Source: Thunnus maccoyii (Eukaryota > Chordata > Actinopteri > Scombriformes > Scombridae). From it: a stretch of 64,000 bases of DNA. Position numbers and translations under genes: made by a program. This document shows, piece by piece, positions 36,958 through 50,131 of the stretch. The stretch is taken from positions 18,963,001-19,027,000 of the forward strand of contig NC_056539.1 of NCBI RefSeq assembly GCF_910596095.1. Direction: 5' to 3'. How positions within the stretch are numbered: position 1 is the first letter of the stretch; each line of letters opens with the position of its first letter. A model generated the notes under the pieces. The model searched no databases. It had not been told where the DNA came from and saw only the letters and a list, made by a program, of their open reading frames with translations.

Positions 36958-38813
36958 CTCACATACACCAAAACCCTCACCTAACCCCAGCTTTCTCTAG
37001 TCTTATATCTACACATAACCATTATAAGTCTTAGGCCTTAACCAACCTTCTACTCTACTGGCCAATAACAGTTCTTCAGTCTGTAACTCTCAAGTATCCC
37101 ATGTGTGCTTCTGTTAGGGCGCCCAGAGTTTCAAGCAGTGCCCCTGCACATGCACTCGCACTTAAAAAACACAAACACACAGGTAGTATTTCACACCAGG
37201 AGGCTAGCTGGCTCGACACCCCCTCTGTGCCTGTGATTTTGGCCTCAGTGATTTACATTGTGTGTGAAAGAGGGCGGCTGGCTGTGTCTTAATGCAGAGC
37301 ACCGCGAGGGAGGGAGAAGTGGCCCGTAATGAATTGGTGTTAATGAGCTGTTAACTCTGCTCCAGCCCAAAGCACCATAGTAACCCCTGCTGCTTGGCTT
37401 CCAAGACAACACAAATATATACAATCTCACACCCACACACACACACATATGCACAGTGGAATGCAGACATTTGCTGAGAAAGAAATTTTTCAGCGTAAAC
37501 GCCAGTAGTCAAAGTGTACATTCAGACGTCACGTCACCCACAGACACACAGCCTCTGCCACACACACTCACTCATACACATGTTCATTGTCACGGGTGCG
37601 CATGTACGTGCACACATACTTGCACGAGCACCCACGCACATGCACACACTCTCCATCCCAGCACATATTCAGTCAATCGGCCTCTAACTCCCAGGCTAAA
37701 CAGGCCCCCGGCTCAGAGGCAGTAAATCTTCCTCATGCTGACATGTACTTGTGGATGGCGTACACCCAGCCGAGCTATTGAGCAGATCAGACTCAAATAA
37801 CATTTGCAAATAATTCTCAGTGTTTGTTTTTCCCTAATGGAGAGCCGGGTGGACAGGATTTACTACATTTCAAATAAGTTCAAGTGTCAGACACCGACAG
37901 AAAAGTATTTTAATTTCCTATACCTAAACCATTTATTTTTGGATGTATTGGGATATAAGGGTATCATATATGTACAGTATTTTTCTTTATTATAAAATAA
38001 TCAGTCCCTCAACTTCTTTGTGTGCTGACCATTTTAACAACAACAACACTGTTTGCATAATGACCAGCACTGAATTCTAACTATTTGTTGGGCAGTCCCA
38101 ACAAGTATGTACAGTAACTACTAGTGCACCTTTTCAGTGATTTTATACTTCAAGGTCCAGTTTTATTTTGCTGTTTGTTGTAAACTGTCAGCTGCCACTT
38201 CTTCTTTGTTTCTCACTAAGAATGGTTCACCTCATTTTTAAAAGTGTGCTGCTCTGCCTCCAAAAAAAAGTAGTTTTCACTTTTCGCCAGCCTTCAGTTG
38301 ACTTTTGTGTAAGCTGAAAAAAGGCAGACTGATGTGAATGAATCCTCATCCCTAGTCACTGCTTGTTAGCCTTGACAAGTGTTTATGAAATGTTTGTGAA
38401 AATACCTTATGAAGACATGCCGCCCTCTCATAAAACCTGAGGCACTTTGGTGGCACTGTTGGAGATATGTTGCCTTCCACATTTTAACAGCAAAAAAGAA
38501 ACATGAACAACACAAGTCTGAATGTCTAGCAGTGTTTTGTTCAGCCAGTCCTCAATAGTGGTGTATCTGTGTAACTGCCTAAAAAGGAGGGAATCACAGT
38601 ACATCATTAGTTGTCTATAGGTTTTTGGACAAATGTAATTAGCATCACTTGGAAAATAAATAACTGTTCAGGCAGGATCCCAGCCTGCCTTCTGCCAGGA
38701 GGACAAAGGCGCTCTCTCTGTACCCGCACAACACTGACTAGGAGCAAATCATCCTAGTGCTGATGCTGAGCCTGATAAGCCTGCTGTAGCTCTACACTTC
38801 CTCACACAGTCTC

Positions 38814-38838
38814 ACACACACACACACACACACACACA
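38814..38838 (+). repeat. (CA)n microsatellite
   Basis: This is a perfect CA dinucleotide run in a GC-balanced block. Confidence 0.9.
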
Positions 38839-40443
38839 TGCATATATACAGTCCTGCCGCCCGCTGCCTGTTTCTGAGAAACCAAATACCGAGGGGGGAA
38901 AAAAAAGAGATCTGTGTTTTCAGTGTTTGACTCACCTGAGGGTGTGTGTGTGTTTGTGGTTTAATGTGTGTGTGAGAGCATTCTGCTGTTCTGAATGTGC
39001 ATGTCTATGAACAAATGTGTGCCCCCACTTTAAGCTTGTTGGAGGTAAGAGGCCAATTAATGGAGGATGCTGTTAAGTGATTTTAGAGGCTTCGCTGGAG
39101 ATTTAAGGGAAGGAAGAAAGATGGCCGCCCGCAAGGTGCTTTAATAGTCCCTGACAGCGCTAGTGCTTTATAGCTAGCAGCTGGTCCAGGTGTTAGCCTC
39201 TGCCTGAGCACACATGCACATACACACTGCTTGCCTCATTAAGGTCGGCCCTAACAGGAGAGCTCTTGCGGTTTAGAGCTTAGTCTGACGCAGAGTGTAT
39301 TTGCAGCCTGTGTGAACGCACATTAAACTGCTAGCTTGCCTGGAAGGGGAAGAAAACATGAGTGGAGGGAGAGATTGGGTTGGTTGTCATGCTCAGGCAT
39401 TCAAATTGCCATTTGTTGTGGCATATAAAATACCCCCAGAAACAACTGCCACGTTTATAGTTTCTCTTCCCAACGCCAGACAGAGTTTTACAGTCCGATG
39501 TTTACAGTCATCACGACCACCAAATTTGTGTTGTTGTGTACGTGACCTTTTACTGAGTTGTCTTTTTTTCTCCTTTCTCAACAAGCCTGGGGTGTATTAC
39601 ATTAGCATGAGCACTGACCATGTTTTTACTATGTGGTGTTTAACACATGCTGCGAGTACGTGGACGTCCACACCCTAAATTCCCTGGATAATTAAATTGG
39701 GTGGGGGCTGTTGCTGTGTCATGAAAAAAATTGATTTATTCTTTTTCTTTTTGTAATCTCTTAATTCTCTAAACTAGACAACAAAAAATTCCAATGAGTC
39801 ACTTGGATGAAAAGCAGTTGGTGCAGTTCATTGAAACACTGATTAGATGTGTATTAGGGGCACCTCATCAGCAGGCTGTTCCCAACAGGACCATATCATC
39901 GTAGGGAGGCTTTGGAGTGTTGGCCAAGTGTGTGTGTCTGTGTGAGTGTGCTGGGGGAACCTCCACATGCAATAATTGTAATTTGGCAATAAGTAGCTTA
40001 ACCAACGAGGGGAAGTAAAGGGAGCAGGGTGCTGGAAATAAGCAGCACCATGGGGGAAGAAATACAAGAGATTATCAGTTTGGAGGGCACTCCTCCTCAC
40101 CCCCCGCTAGGGCACTCTCTTACCCTCACCGAGGCCAACATTCACCTCAGGTCAGCCATATCTAATGTTACTGGACCTCTCCTGGTACAGGGTTATGAAA
40201 CAAAGGTGTACCTCCCATTCATGTCCTTTGCTCTCTCCACAGGTCTGCTAATGAACATTACAGACTGGTTCACTGAGAAGCTAAAGATGCTCGCCGCTGG
40301 TATTCATTCCCCCACCCCCCCGCGGTTTCCCACGAGGACAACGATCCTCAAAGAAAGTGTTTTCTTTTACAAGCCTTTCACTTTTTGGAGTGTATCACCC
40401 ATGTAACAGGAAATGGGATGTCCCACCTTAACTGTTACTAGGC

Positions 40444-40448
<5 letters not shown>

Positions 40449-40482
<34 letters not shown>
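40449..40482 (+). repeat. (GT)n microsatellite
   Basis: This is a perfect GT dinucleotide run of 34 bases. Confidence 0.93.
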
Positions 40483-40484
<2 letters not shown>

Positions 40485-43360
40485 CGCGTATTTATTAGTG
40501 TTGAGGCTACACTCAAACACACATTACCTTTTTTTTTTGCTCCTTTATGCCACTGATCTGATGTTTTTTTCAGTGTCAACAGAGAAAACTGAATGAAGCA
40601 ACATTTCTTAAATCTTGACTATAAGTATAAGATTAGAATAGATACCTTCATTCGTTCACCTCAGAGTCATGTCACAATTTTGCGTCCCCTACAGCTTGAC
40701 TGTTATTCTCAAACCACATGCTCCTCTGTATGAAGGTGACAGTAAGTAGGAGGATAAGGAGAGAGCAGTGCTTTAACCATTTTCTGTTGTTTGGTTATAT
40801 GCTGATTATTTTATCACCAATTTACCCAATAATGATAATATTAAAAGAGCTGCTGTATAGCCCACGTTGGATTCCATTCACATTCACGCAGTTCCCGTTA
40901 TGTGCAATATAGGGCATATGTTGTAATTCACACTGACACTATGTCTTGAGCATGAACTCTCCATTGACACGTTAATAAATGAAGCATAATATGAAAAAAA
41001 AAAGATGTTTAGAGATATTTGATTGATCTGTACTATCAAATATTGAGCATCATATAGTTGAACTGAACATTTGTAGGGATCATGGGCATTGTTTTGTCTG
41101 AAGCAGAGCTTGCAAAAGGTCATTAAGAGCTGAGTTTACAATAAGAAAAGGCCTGCTGATCCTAGCTCAATTTTAAGTCATCTTGCAACAAATTCCTCTG
41201 CCTTCCCAGGATCATCTTAGTCCCAGTATTGATATACCATTCTTGATTTATTGCCCAGTGTGATGCAATGCTTTTTTTCAAAAATATAGGCTGTTTAAAG
41301 TCGTCCAGTATGTCTTACAGTAAAGATGCTGAGTGTACAAACTAAACTTTGTCTGCTCAGACTCATACCGAAGTTGTGCTTTGATCTCAACATGAATGTG
41401 TCTATTTGTGTCCCTTTAAAAACTTCTGACAGGAAGTCCAACCAGGGTTATACATTTGTTGAGGCAGTGAATTTTCGGGATGTGGTTTTTCTGGAGGATT
41501 TAGATCTCAGATGATAGTTAGCCAGACTGTCTTTGTTTGTCATTAGACCTTTTCTTTGATGGTTTTCGAATGCTACGTGTTTCTGCATTCAGACGTGAAA
41601 CTGGATACTTATCCGAGCCAAGTTGAAAGCATTTAATGATATCACAATATTATGATAATCTGACCAAAAACATATGCCACTGAGGAAACAGCAGAAGTAT
41701 GAGACTGGTAGATCGGCAGGCAGTGCCACTTTAACTTTAATAGTCCAGAGATATTACAGCCTATGTGCTACTGTACATTTTGGCAAGACAAAAGACAGTC
41801 TGCAGATACTTCACCACAGGCATGTCTCCCTATATGTAACTGCATGTGTGGGCGTGTGTCTGGATGCAGTATATAGAGGGGAAGCATGGTTTGGCGAAGC
41901 CCTTGCAGACATGCAGGAACATGACACATAGTTCCTCCTGCGTATCCTCACAAACCACAATGAAGCTGCATTAATGATAAGCACCTGGATTCCCACAGGC
42001 TCCCAGTTAGGTCCAATTGGTGGTAACTGATAAATTGGGATGAGTGGGAGTTAGACTGCAAGGCCCAGTGAATGAACCCTTTTCACATCTAGATGCAAAA
42101 GAGAGCCTAAAGAGAGAGATGAAGAGATCCTTTATACTGGCAGTGTGTTCACATGAGAGGAGACCACACGCTTGAGAGAGAATGAGATAGAAAAAGAGAG
42201 AGAGGGACAGTGTCTTTCCCAGACAGCCCATGAGAATCCAATACACTCCCACGCGTCTGGGATTGTGTGTGGCCACCACACACACACATGCTACACGCCA
42301 CATGTGTCCGTGTTCATCCCCTCCTCGTAACATCAACCCTTCGCTCTCTCAATCCGGGCCACACTCCCCGCCGACTTTGATGCGTTTTTTTCTCGATGTG
42401 TACGACAATAATCTTTTTCACCCCTCCAAAAGAGCGGGCCATGGGAAGAAAGGCCCTGCTCTCGAGGCTTTGCTTCATCTTTTGCCCTGGCTCTCCAGCG
42501 AGACAAAATCGCTTCGCCGGCACCACAGTGCGGTTCAACTGCAGCTGAAAAGAGACGGGGACCAAATCCCTCTCATACACAACAAAACAACACTGTAGCC
42601 TTTTCAGTGTGACTGCCCACAAGGAAAGGGCCTTTTCTGTCTGTGGCGGACACAGTGTCTATCTATCTATCCACTCCCCACAGATGTTGACACTGTTTGT
42701 TGCGGGTTAAGATGCCCTCTAAAGACCATTGTTCCCCTTGTATCTTCTCTGTTATTGAGTTTTTCCTCTCTTTCCAGGCAAGGGCCGGAGGTAGAGAGGG
42801 ACGAAAGCGGTGAAAGACCTCCGGATGGCAGTCAGCGCTCCAGGGGGCCTCTCTGCCCAGAGAGACCCCACCAAAGGGCTTCATTGTGGGTAGCAGCAGG
42901 CAGCCACTGAGGGCTGTATGCTGGAAGTATTGTGTTGCTGGATAGACCCGAGTCCCTCTCCAGAACAGGGTCAAAGGTTAGCCCCCCTGTGGACTGCTCC
43001 ATACCTGCCCTGCCCTGTCTCCCCCTTCCACTCTCGCAGGCCCAGGGACACACAGTCACATACAATGGAAACCAATCAACACGCTACTAAGGAGACTCTT
43101 AAGATTGAGAGGTAGCAGAGCGGAGAGACTAATTCAGTGCACTCTCCACTTTTCGATGAATAGGTAATTCAATTAATGGGCCCATGAGAGGGAATAACGA
43201 GCAAGGCAGGTCAGAGGCTCCTCTCTGCAGTTTACAAGGCCACGTCTCAGCACTTCAGCAGGATAAAAATCTTATCGCAGACTCAAAACAAAAACCTTTG
43301 ATGACATCTCAGCTATCGTCATTGTTGATGTGGGTGTGAGTCATAAGGTGGCGTGTGTAC

Positions 43361-43380
43361 GTGTGTGTGTGTGTGTGTGT
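43361..43380 (+). repeat. (GT)n microsatellite
   Basis: This is a perfect GT dinucleotide run of 20 bases. Confidence 0.9.
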
Positions 43381-44214
43381 ACAGCTGACTGTGTGGCTCT
43401 GCATGTGTGGATATGTAAGTAAGTCCGCTTTTGGACGCAACGGGATGGTGAAAGAGCATGTCAAACATTTGGATCTATGCTGAGCCAGATCCCGCCCCTA
43501 TCGCCTTATCTTGACACCCCTGTGCATGCAGGGAATGCTTGCTCTCATGCCTCCATGCACCGTCAGCTCTTCAAACACGAACACGCAGCTCTGCTTATTA
43601 GACAGCCCCTCTGCGTGCGGACTAACTGTGGAATACAAAATTGGACTCCCTGAAAAATGTAATTAATCTTGCGTTGTCGTATTCTTAATGCATGTCGGCC
43701 TTTTTTTTTTTGGATGTCATTGATTTCTTTAACTGATTGTAAAGCACTGTGTATCACTGTTTTGGAAAGGTTAATGGGATTAGAATAATGAAAATAAGGG
43801 GGAAATACATACAATATTATTGTGATTGTTGTCAGTGTTTGGTGATTAAATTTCAACTGTGGATTGATCACGTTATGGTTTTCTCGAGATACAGTCTTTT
43901 GCAACAGCAATTCGTTTTTTGTGTATTTGTATGAGATGTTTTGTTCATATATTAATTTACTGTATTTATTGATCCATAACGGTGATAATGTTATTCGTGA
44001 AAATTGAACAGAACTCCCTCTTACTTTTTTAGGGGACCTTTCCAACAGGTTATATCACTGCTATATAATATCATAATTAGAAGTAGTAGTCTACTATCGA
44101 TTATAACTTTAAAACAGTTCACATTTTTAAGTTGGTTTTATCAGCTGTTAACACACTTGAGTGATTCAGCTGGACAAATGGAGGCTGAAGAATACAGAAA
44201 GTGCTCTTTTCTGA

Positions 44215-44280
44215 GTCTATTTATTTATAGAGCACACTTAAAAACAACAAACGTTGACCAAAGTGCTTTACAGAGAGACT
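44215..44280 (-). mobile_element. LINE/SINE tail fragment
   Basis: TTTATAGAGCACACTTAAAA followed by ACCAAAGTGCTTTACAG is the reverse complement of an L2-like 3' tail (CTGTAAAGCACTTTGGT). Only the tail is present. Confidence 0.55.
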
Positions 44281-44665
44281 AACTTAAGGGATTATTTAAT
44301 GTGCAGTGTTTATGACAGAGGATTGGTGCCGGTAGTCATCACTGATTGGTGCTGTCACTGGTGATATATGAGTGTGCAGCGGCATCTCTGACCTCAGATT
44401 AACAGTACATTAACCCTCTTTCTAGGCGAGGCCAGCATGCCTCTTAAACCCTGACCCCCTGTCCCCTCACACCACCACAGGGGGTCCGCAGTCGCCGCTC
44501 TCCCCTCCAAACTCTGCAAGATGCCACATTGTGTTCACCCTGGACCATTGTGTGTAGCGCTAAATAATGTGCATTCTACATCCCCCAGTTCTCATGCTGA
44601 CATCCAGTGGATGTCCAGGGCTGGAGGGCTCCTGTTGAGACTTGTAGTGTCCAGTTTGAGCGCCG

Positions 44666-44929
44666 CCCCTGGAGGGGAGCTTGACCAGGAGCTGCAGGTA
44701 GCTTTCATAGCTGCCTGGCAAGCCGGCTCCTTCCCCCAGTGTCCTGCTGCTAGAAATTTGTTGTCCCCCTCTGAGTGTCTTTTTGGGAGTGTCAACCGTG
44801 GGGCCCCTGATGAGAGATTTGTTGATATGATAACTCGATTAGGCTCCAGGATGGATGACATTTTGGCAGAGAGCCAGTCAGCAGCACCCAGGGAGGCACT
44901 GACTCGTCTCCTTAACCTCTCCTCGGGAG
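44666..44929 (+). repeat. Copy B of a duplicated 264-bp element
   Basis: This copy pairs with 8991-9254 (same strand, no gaps, about 86% identity). It lies in a 139-codon open frame (44521-44940). The frame includes a RxxDMITRLGSRMDD-like segment that loosely recalls a GoLoco motif, but the obligatory Q-R pair is absent and spacing is one residue short. The other copy has a stop in this frame. In the better-aligned 175 bases I count about 4, 10 and 6 changes at codon positions 1, 2 and 3, which is not the pattern of a conserved protein. Confidence 0.7.
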
Positions 44930-46692
44930 GCAGCAATTAGTGGTAGTAATTGGTGAATTAGCAGTGTTGCTACATGTATTCTCTGCTTCATTCTCACCTC
45001 CTTTTGGATGTGGGTAGAGTAAAAGCCAAGCAACTGAGCACCTGCGAAATCACCATCTTTTACAGTCAATAGGTCTGCCTCAATACATTCACCCTTTTGC
45101 GTTCCATCCATGGCATCATTTTTCCACTGTGCACCTCTGAAAACACAAAGTGACTTTCCAGACATTTTGTTGCTGATGGGAAGGCTGCCTTTTCTTATTT
45201 CTAACTGACGCTGTTCATTATGCAGCTCCATGTTTGCAGTTCAGAAAAGATAATTCAATTAATGCAGCCAAGGCCTGCGTTTCAAAATCTGGCCTTTTTG
45301 TCTGAGAGATTTGCATTATAAAACTCTTCCACACAGCTGAAGGTCCTCACAGCTAAAGGAACGTTTTATGCTTTTAAAATGTTAAGATGGCAAAATTAAA
45401 TATACACTCTCAAACAAGGTTGTTACCTTGACAACGGCATGTCCCCATTGTTTTCTCATGTAAATGTTTCATAACTGCACAATGTCAGTTCATCACAAAA
45501 TACAAAGGCAGAGTCTGTTCAAATTTTAAAAAAATAAATCAAGTTCAAAAATTTAAATCTTTAGATGACTATATGTGTTACCTCTAAGTTTTGTTGCCTG
45601 ACATCACAGAGAATGATAAAGGAGATGATTTCTACATTAAAGGTCTGATGGAAACATACAAAATATTGTCATGAGTGAAAGTCTCACAGCCAAAGAAATG
45701 TCACATTTTGCTGATTAAAAACTGCTGAAATTGTGACATAAAAGTCACTTTGGTCCTGGTTTTTGTGCAACGCTCCCACTGTCCAATCAGAAATGGACAG
45801 AGATAATTTATTATTCATGTGATTTATTTTAGTCAGCATAAACTCAGTTAATTTAACTTAAAAGTCAAGAGTCAGATCTTGATGATTAGTCAGGCAAAAC
45901 TACAAGAGATATGAAACTATGAAGGTGGAAAAATAATTTCTCATTATGACATGGAGTTTTGGCAGATTTTTAAATAATTTCATAGATATTTGATATCACT
46001 GATGTTAGTAAGAAGAATTTGCTAAGGAGGATGATACAGATGAATAAATACCTCTAAACGCCAGAGTTCAGACATAAGTCTAATTAATCATTACTGAAAA
46101 CTAAGAAATCTCATACTGTATGTACAGTTATCTACAAACATTTGGGGTTAGTTTTTTTCCTTCTCTACAAATTCCTTTAGAGTTTTTAGTATTTCGCAGT
46201 TAAAGTGATTCAGACTACAAGATAGTCCAGAAGAGCAGCCACAGAAAAATCTTACAGGCCCTTTCCTAGCAGTTTAATTACCTCATCTCATCTTCCACTC
46301 GGGTCTGTGAAGCTTGTTGACTCTGCTGACCTTTGACCCGGCATGCACTGTGAGTTTAGTCTGACGTATTCAAGGTGTTACCATCTGTGTCCCCCCCACC
46401 ACCCTCTACCCCCACCCCTCATCTCTCTCTGGACAAGTCTGCTGTGTTTAAACCCACTGAGCTGGAAAAGTTGCTTACAGTGGACTGTTTGTTTGTCTTT
46501 GTAAGTGTCTCAGCCCTGGAGAAAGGACGGCTAGAGGAGTCGCAGGGCTCCTGGAGGACACTTGTCTTTTCTCTCTCTCGCTCCAGAGGGCTGAGGTTCT
46601 CTGCACCTACGAGTTAACTTGTAACTCAATGACCTCTGACTCTATGCGTATCTAAACAGAACAATAGCTGTTTCCAAACTTTACTTGTATGT

Positions 46693-46723
46693 TTGTGTGT
46701 GTTTGTGCGTGTGTGTGTGTGTG
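46693..46723 (+). repeat. (TG)n microsatellite
   Basis: This is an interrupted TG dinucleotide run. Confidence 0.85.
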
Positions 46724-47564
46724 CTTCTATGTGACAGTTGGAAACTCTAATTGAATTTAGGGCTTAAACCATTTTTATAATATTAACATAACCCATATCA
46801 ATGTACATTAAGACTCAAAAACATAACACACAACACAACACAAAACTGTCCAGAAAAGTCCAGCCCCACCCTATACTGTGTACCCTTGTCTTATCCTCGT
46901 CTATTCCAGAGAACAATGTCCTTTTATTACTGTATTGTATGTTTCAACAGCAAGCTGATCCAGGAAAGGCCTCCACAAGTTTATGAACTCCTGGACATTT
47001 CCTTTGAGTACAGAGTTAGTTTTTTTCAAATGGAAACACATTAAAAGCTTCTCTATACCACACTGTGACAGTAGGAGGAGCGTCCTTAATTCATTTCAAC
47101 AGAACACATTTTCTTTCCAAAAGTAGCGGTTTATCAAGTAGTTTATGTTTCACAGAAGGAAGTGATGCACTTTTAGAAGGTAGACTCAACAAAAAGAGAC
47201 CTGGTTCTTTCTTAATTGTAATTTTAAAAATATTACTAACTTCTTTGGCTATCCAATCCCAAAACCATGAAAATAATTCCCTTGTTCTTTCTGACATTTA
47301 ATACATAGAGGTGATAGTTTACAATCCATTTTATTTAGATTAACTGGGGTTATGTGTAATCTATGAAAATTTTTATATTGAATTTTCCTTAATTTATAGC
47401 TGGTACCAGGTCTTTAAATATAAGGATTTCCTGGCTTAATTTGTCATATATGACAGTATATGAAATATCTTTGGAAACAAGCAACCTGAAGATGTCACTT
47501 TGGGCTTTAGGAAACTGTGATGTTCACTATTCACATTTTGTAGACCCACTGCATTAACTGAAAA

Positions 47565-47615
47565 AAATATCTGCAGATTAATTAGAAATTAAAATAATTG
47601 TTAGTTGCAGCCCTA
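47565..47615. mobile_element. Fragment of a dispersed DNA repeat
   Basis: The fragment ends AATTGTTAGTTGCAGCCCTA, the typical terminus of the repeat family represented more fully at 59450-59815. It is too short to say more. Confidence 0.5.
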
Positions 47616-50071
47616 ATTTATGCAAAAACATTTTTTTTCATTACAAAAAATAAATATATGTAATGAATACTACAAATCTAAAAGCACATATTTACATGCT
47701 TTATATTATGGAACACATAAATGAAAACCTAGGCCAGATCAGTTGTATATATCAGTTTACCATGTATTTAATGCAATAATCACAGTTTAAAACCGTTTAG
47801 GGTGCATTTATAGGAGCACGGGATCTCTTTTAGCTGGTACACCCAGTGATAAAATAAAACACAGAAGGGAGATGATGAAAAATACTGTGACAAAATTAAA
47901 TGCTAAAGCACATAAAAGCGAGTATGAAAATGGTATAGAAGGGAGAATGCAAATGAGAAGAAAACAGCTGGTCTTATAAAAACATTAAGACAAATTAAAC
48001 AAATGAATAATGATGCCAATTTTGCACAGAACTCTTAAAATTAAGAACCAAGAAAAATAACCCTCTCCTCAGCTTGGCAGCATTTTTGAGGTAATCTAAT
48101 GGTTTTGAAAGCATTTCAATAACCCAGGGGTCGTAGAATTTTCTGAACCCACAGAATAAACTACCAACATTTTATGGCAAGAACTTCTAACCAAGAAGTT
48201 ACACGAGGTTGCAGCATTACATTTTTTTTTTTTTTTTTTGCAATGATTAGTTCCAGTCTGTCTGTGCAATAATGCCTAGCTTGTTTAAACACCCCAAAAT
48301 GTATTTTAATGTGACTGAAGTGGACTAAACAGGTGTAATCAGTGAGGTATCAGAGCTTTTACATGGATTCATTAGGTCAGGTCTATTTCAGGAAGCATGA
48401 GAAGGGAAGATGTGTGTGTCAGCCTCTACTTGATCAATCCTCCCAATTAGCAGGGGTGCTGCAGGGGTGACTAGGGTTGTCTGGGGCTTCCAAGCAGTAC
48501 AGGGCCTTTCAGAACCACGAGACAAAACTGTACTTAATTAGATGCATGGTGTTAAGTGCATCTGATCTAAGAAGATGTCAAAGATCCAAGAATATAGTAG
48601 TAGAGTAGCGGCCCTGCCAGCAAATGTTCAAGTGTAAATCCACCACTCTTATTTATTTTGCAGCCATTTGCATGCCTGAACTTTCCCCAAACAGCCAAGG
48701 CATTCACTGTCATCCTGCTGACGTGTGACTGACACTCTACACAGACCGTTAAATTGAGGAACATTGTTTCAAGAGAACTTCAGTGACGTCTGTGTGGTTT
48801 GAATCTTTTCTGACGATCACTGTACAAATCAACAGCTACACCAGCTAAACCGTGTCCCAAAGTCTTAACAGATGGCGCTGCGGTGTCCACGCTGACTGAT
48901 GTGTCATCCTGTAGTAATGACACCACAAACAAGATGTGTTGGCCCAGACTCTGAGCGCACATCCAATTTATCCATATTCATCATTCCTGCTCTCGAAGGA
49001 ATTTGCTTTGTTTCGACATGCTGATAGTGAGTGAATATTCTGTTCCTCTCTGGCATTCATTTAGTCCTACAGAACATTGTGGTGTTGGTGATGAATTTCA
49101 CAACACACAGTACATGATGCTGCTTGGGTGGCAGTAACAGGAACTTGGCCAGGCTTTTGCTCTGTGATTTAGAGGAGACGAGTTATAAATATCACTCTCG
49201 ATAGGAAGACACTGCCACCTAGTGGGCAAAAGCCTGCACAAGCTTTTACTGCTGTAGAGTACAATTATTATACAATTCTGCCATCTAAAGGCTATTTTTG
49301 AACTGCTCATGATGAAACAGGAGGAGCAGCTACTGTTTGACTGGAGAATATTTGATTCAAAGATCTGCAAAGGTTGAACTTTGTTGTCACTACAGCAGTG
49401 TTCATACATTGGTCTTTTACACTGAAAATCATCACTGTAAAAGAGTTTGTTTGTTTGGTATTAAAGTGATTGCATAATTAATTAAAAAATGTTCTCTATT
49501 TACTAACTTTAGAAAAGTAATAGAACCAAATTGCAGACATTTCAAATGAATCTGAACTTTTAACTGCGTAACCACACAACAACAAAAATTCACTTTTACA
49601 GTCATTTTGGGAAAGGTTATGTTTTCTGTGACAGATTTTATTAAGGAAAAAATATACTATAGCAAACACACGAAACACTACAGTATGGTTTATGCACTTC
49701 AGCAATGTAGAGGGATGAAAATATAAAATAATGAAAAACTGACAAGTTCATTTTTAGTAAAGTAGAGAACCATAACATTATATTAAGGGATGTGTGCATA
49801 GGTCAAGGGATGGTTAAGAGGTGTTTGTCTCAGAAAGTGTCTCTTCTTTTACTATTAAATCCTCAGCTGTCTGTTTTCAAATCTGAGCACAACTTTAAAC
49901 CATTCAAAACTCAGCATTTTATTTTATTTAGTCAATAGGTATTTTATAGAGTGGGTAGTATGTGGTATTTTATATTTTAATTTGTCTATTTTGTCCGCTC
50001 TCCTTGTATATTTTATCTGGTGTCTTTGTTTTAATTTATTTTGATTGTATTTGATTTTATTTTCTTTGATT

Positions 50072-50131
50072 GTGAAGCACTTTGTGACTGGTGTCTGTGA
50101 AGAGTGCTATATAAATAAACTTTGCTTGCTT
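50072..50131 (+). mobile_element. L2-like LINE 3' tail
   Basis: GTGAAGCACTTTGTGACTGG, then AGTGCTATATAAATAAACTT and short TTGC repeats, is the classic 3' end of L2-type LINEs in fish. No reverse transcriptase region is present upstream, so this is a 5'-truncated copy. Confidence 0.75.

Larger units (their letters stand above)
36965..44640. other. Gene-free stretch with complex blocks
   Basis: No exon can be supported. CA/TG repeats occur at 37430-37660 (interrupted), 38814-38838, 40449-40482 and 43361-43380. GC-balanced blocks at about 38690-39330, 42100-42620, 42760-43120 and 43140-43660 resemble regulatory DNA in texture. A LINE-tail-like fragment lies at 44215-44280. Confidence 0.4.

Noticed and set aside
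43563..44045. Minus-strand open frame of 160 codons
   Set aside because: AT-rich, Lys/Asn/Ile-rich composition, with no domain and no promoter or splice signals.
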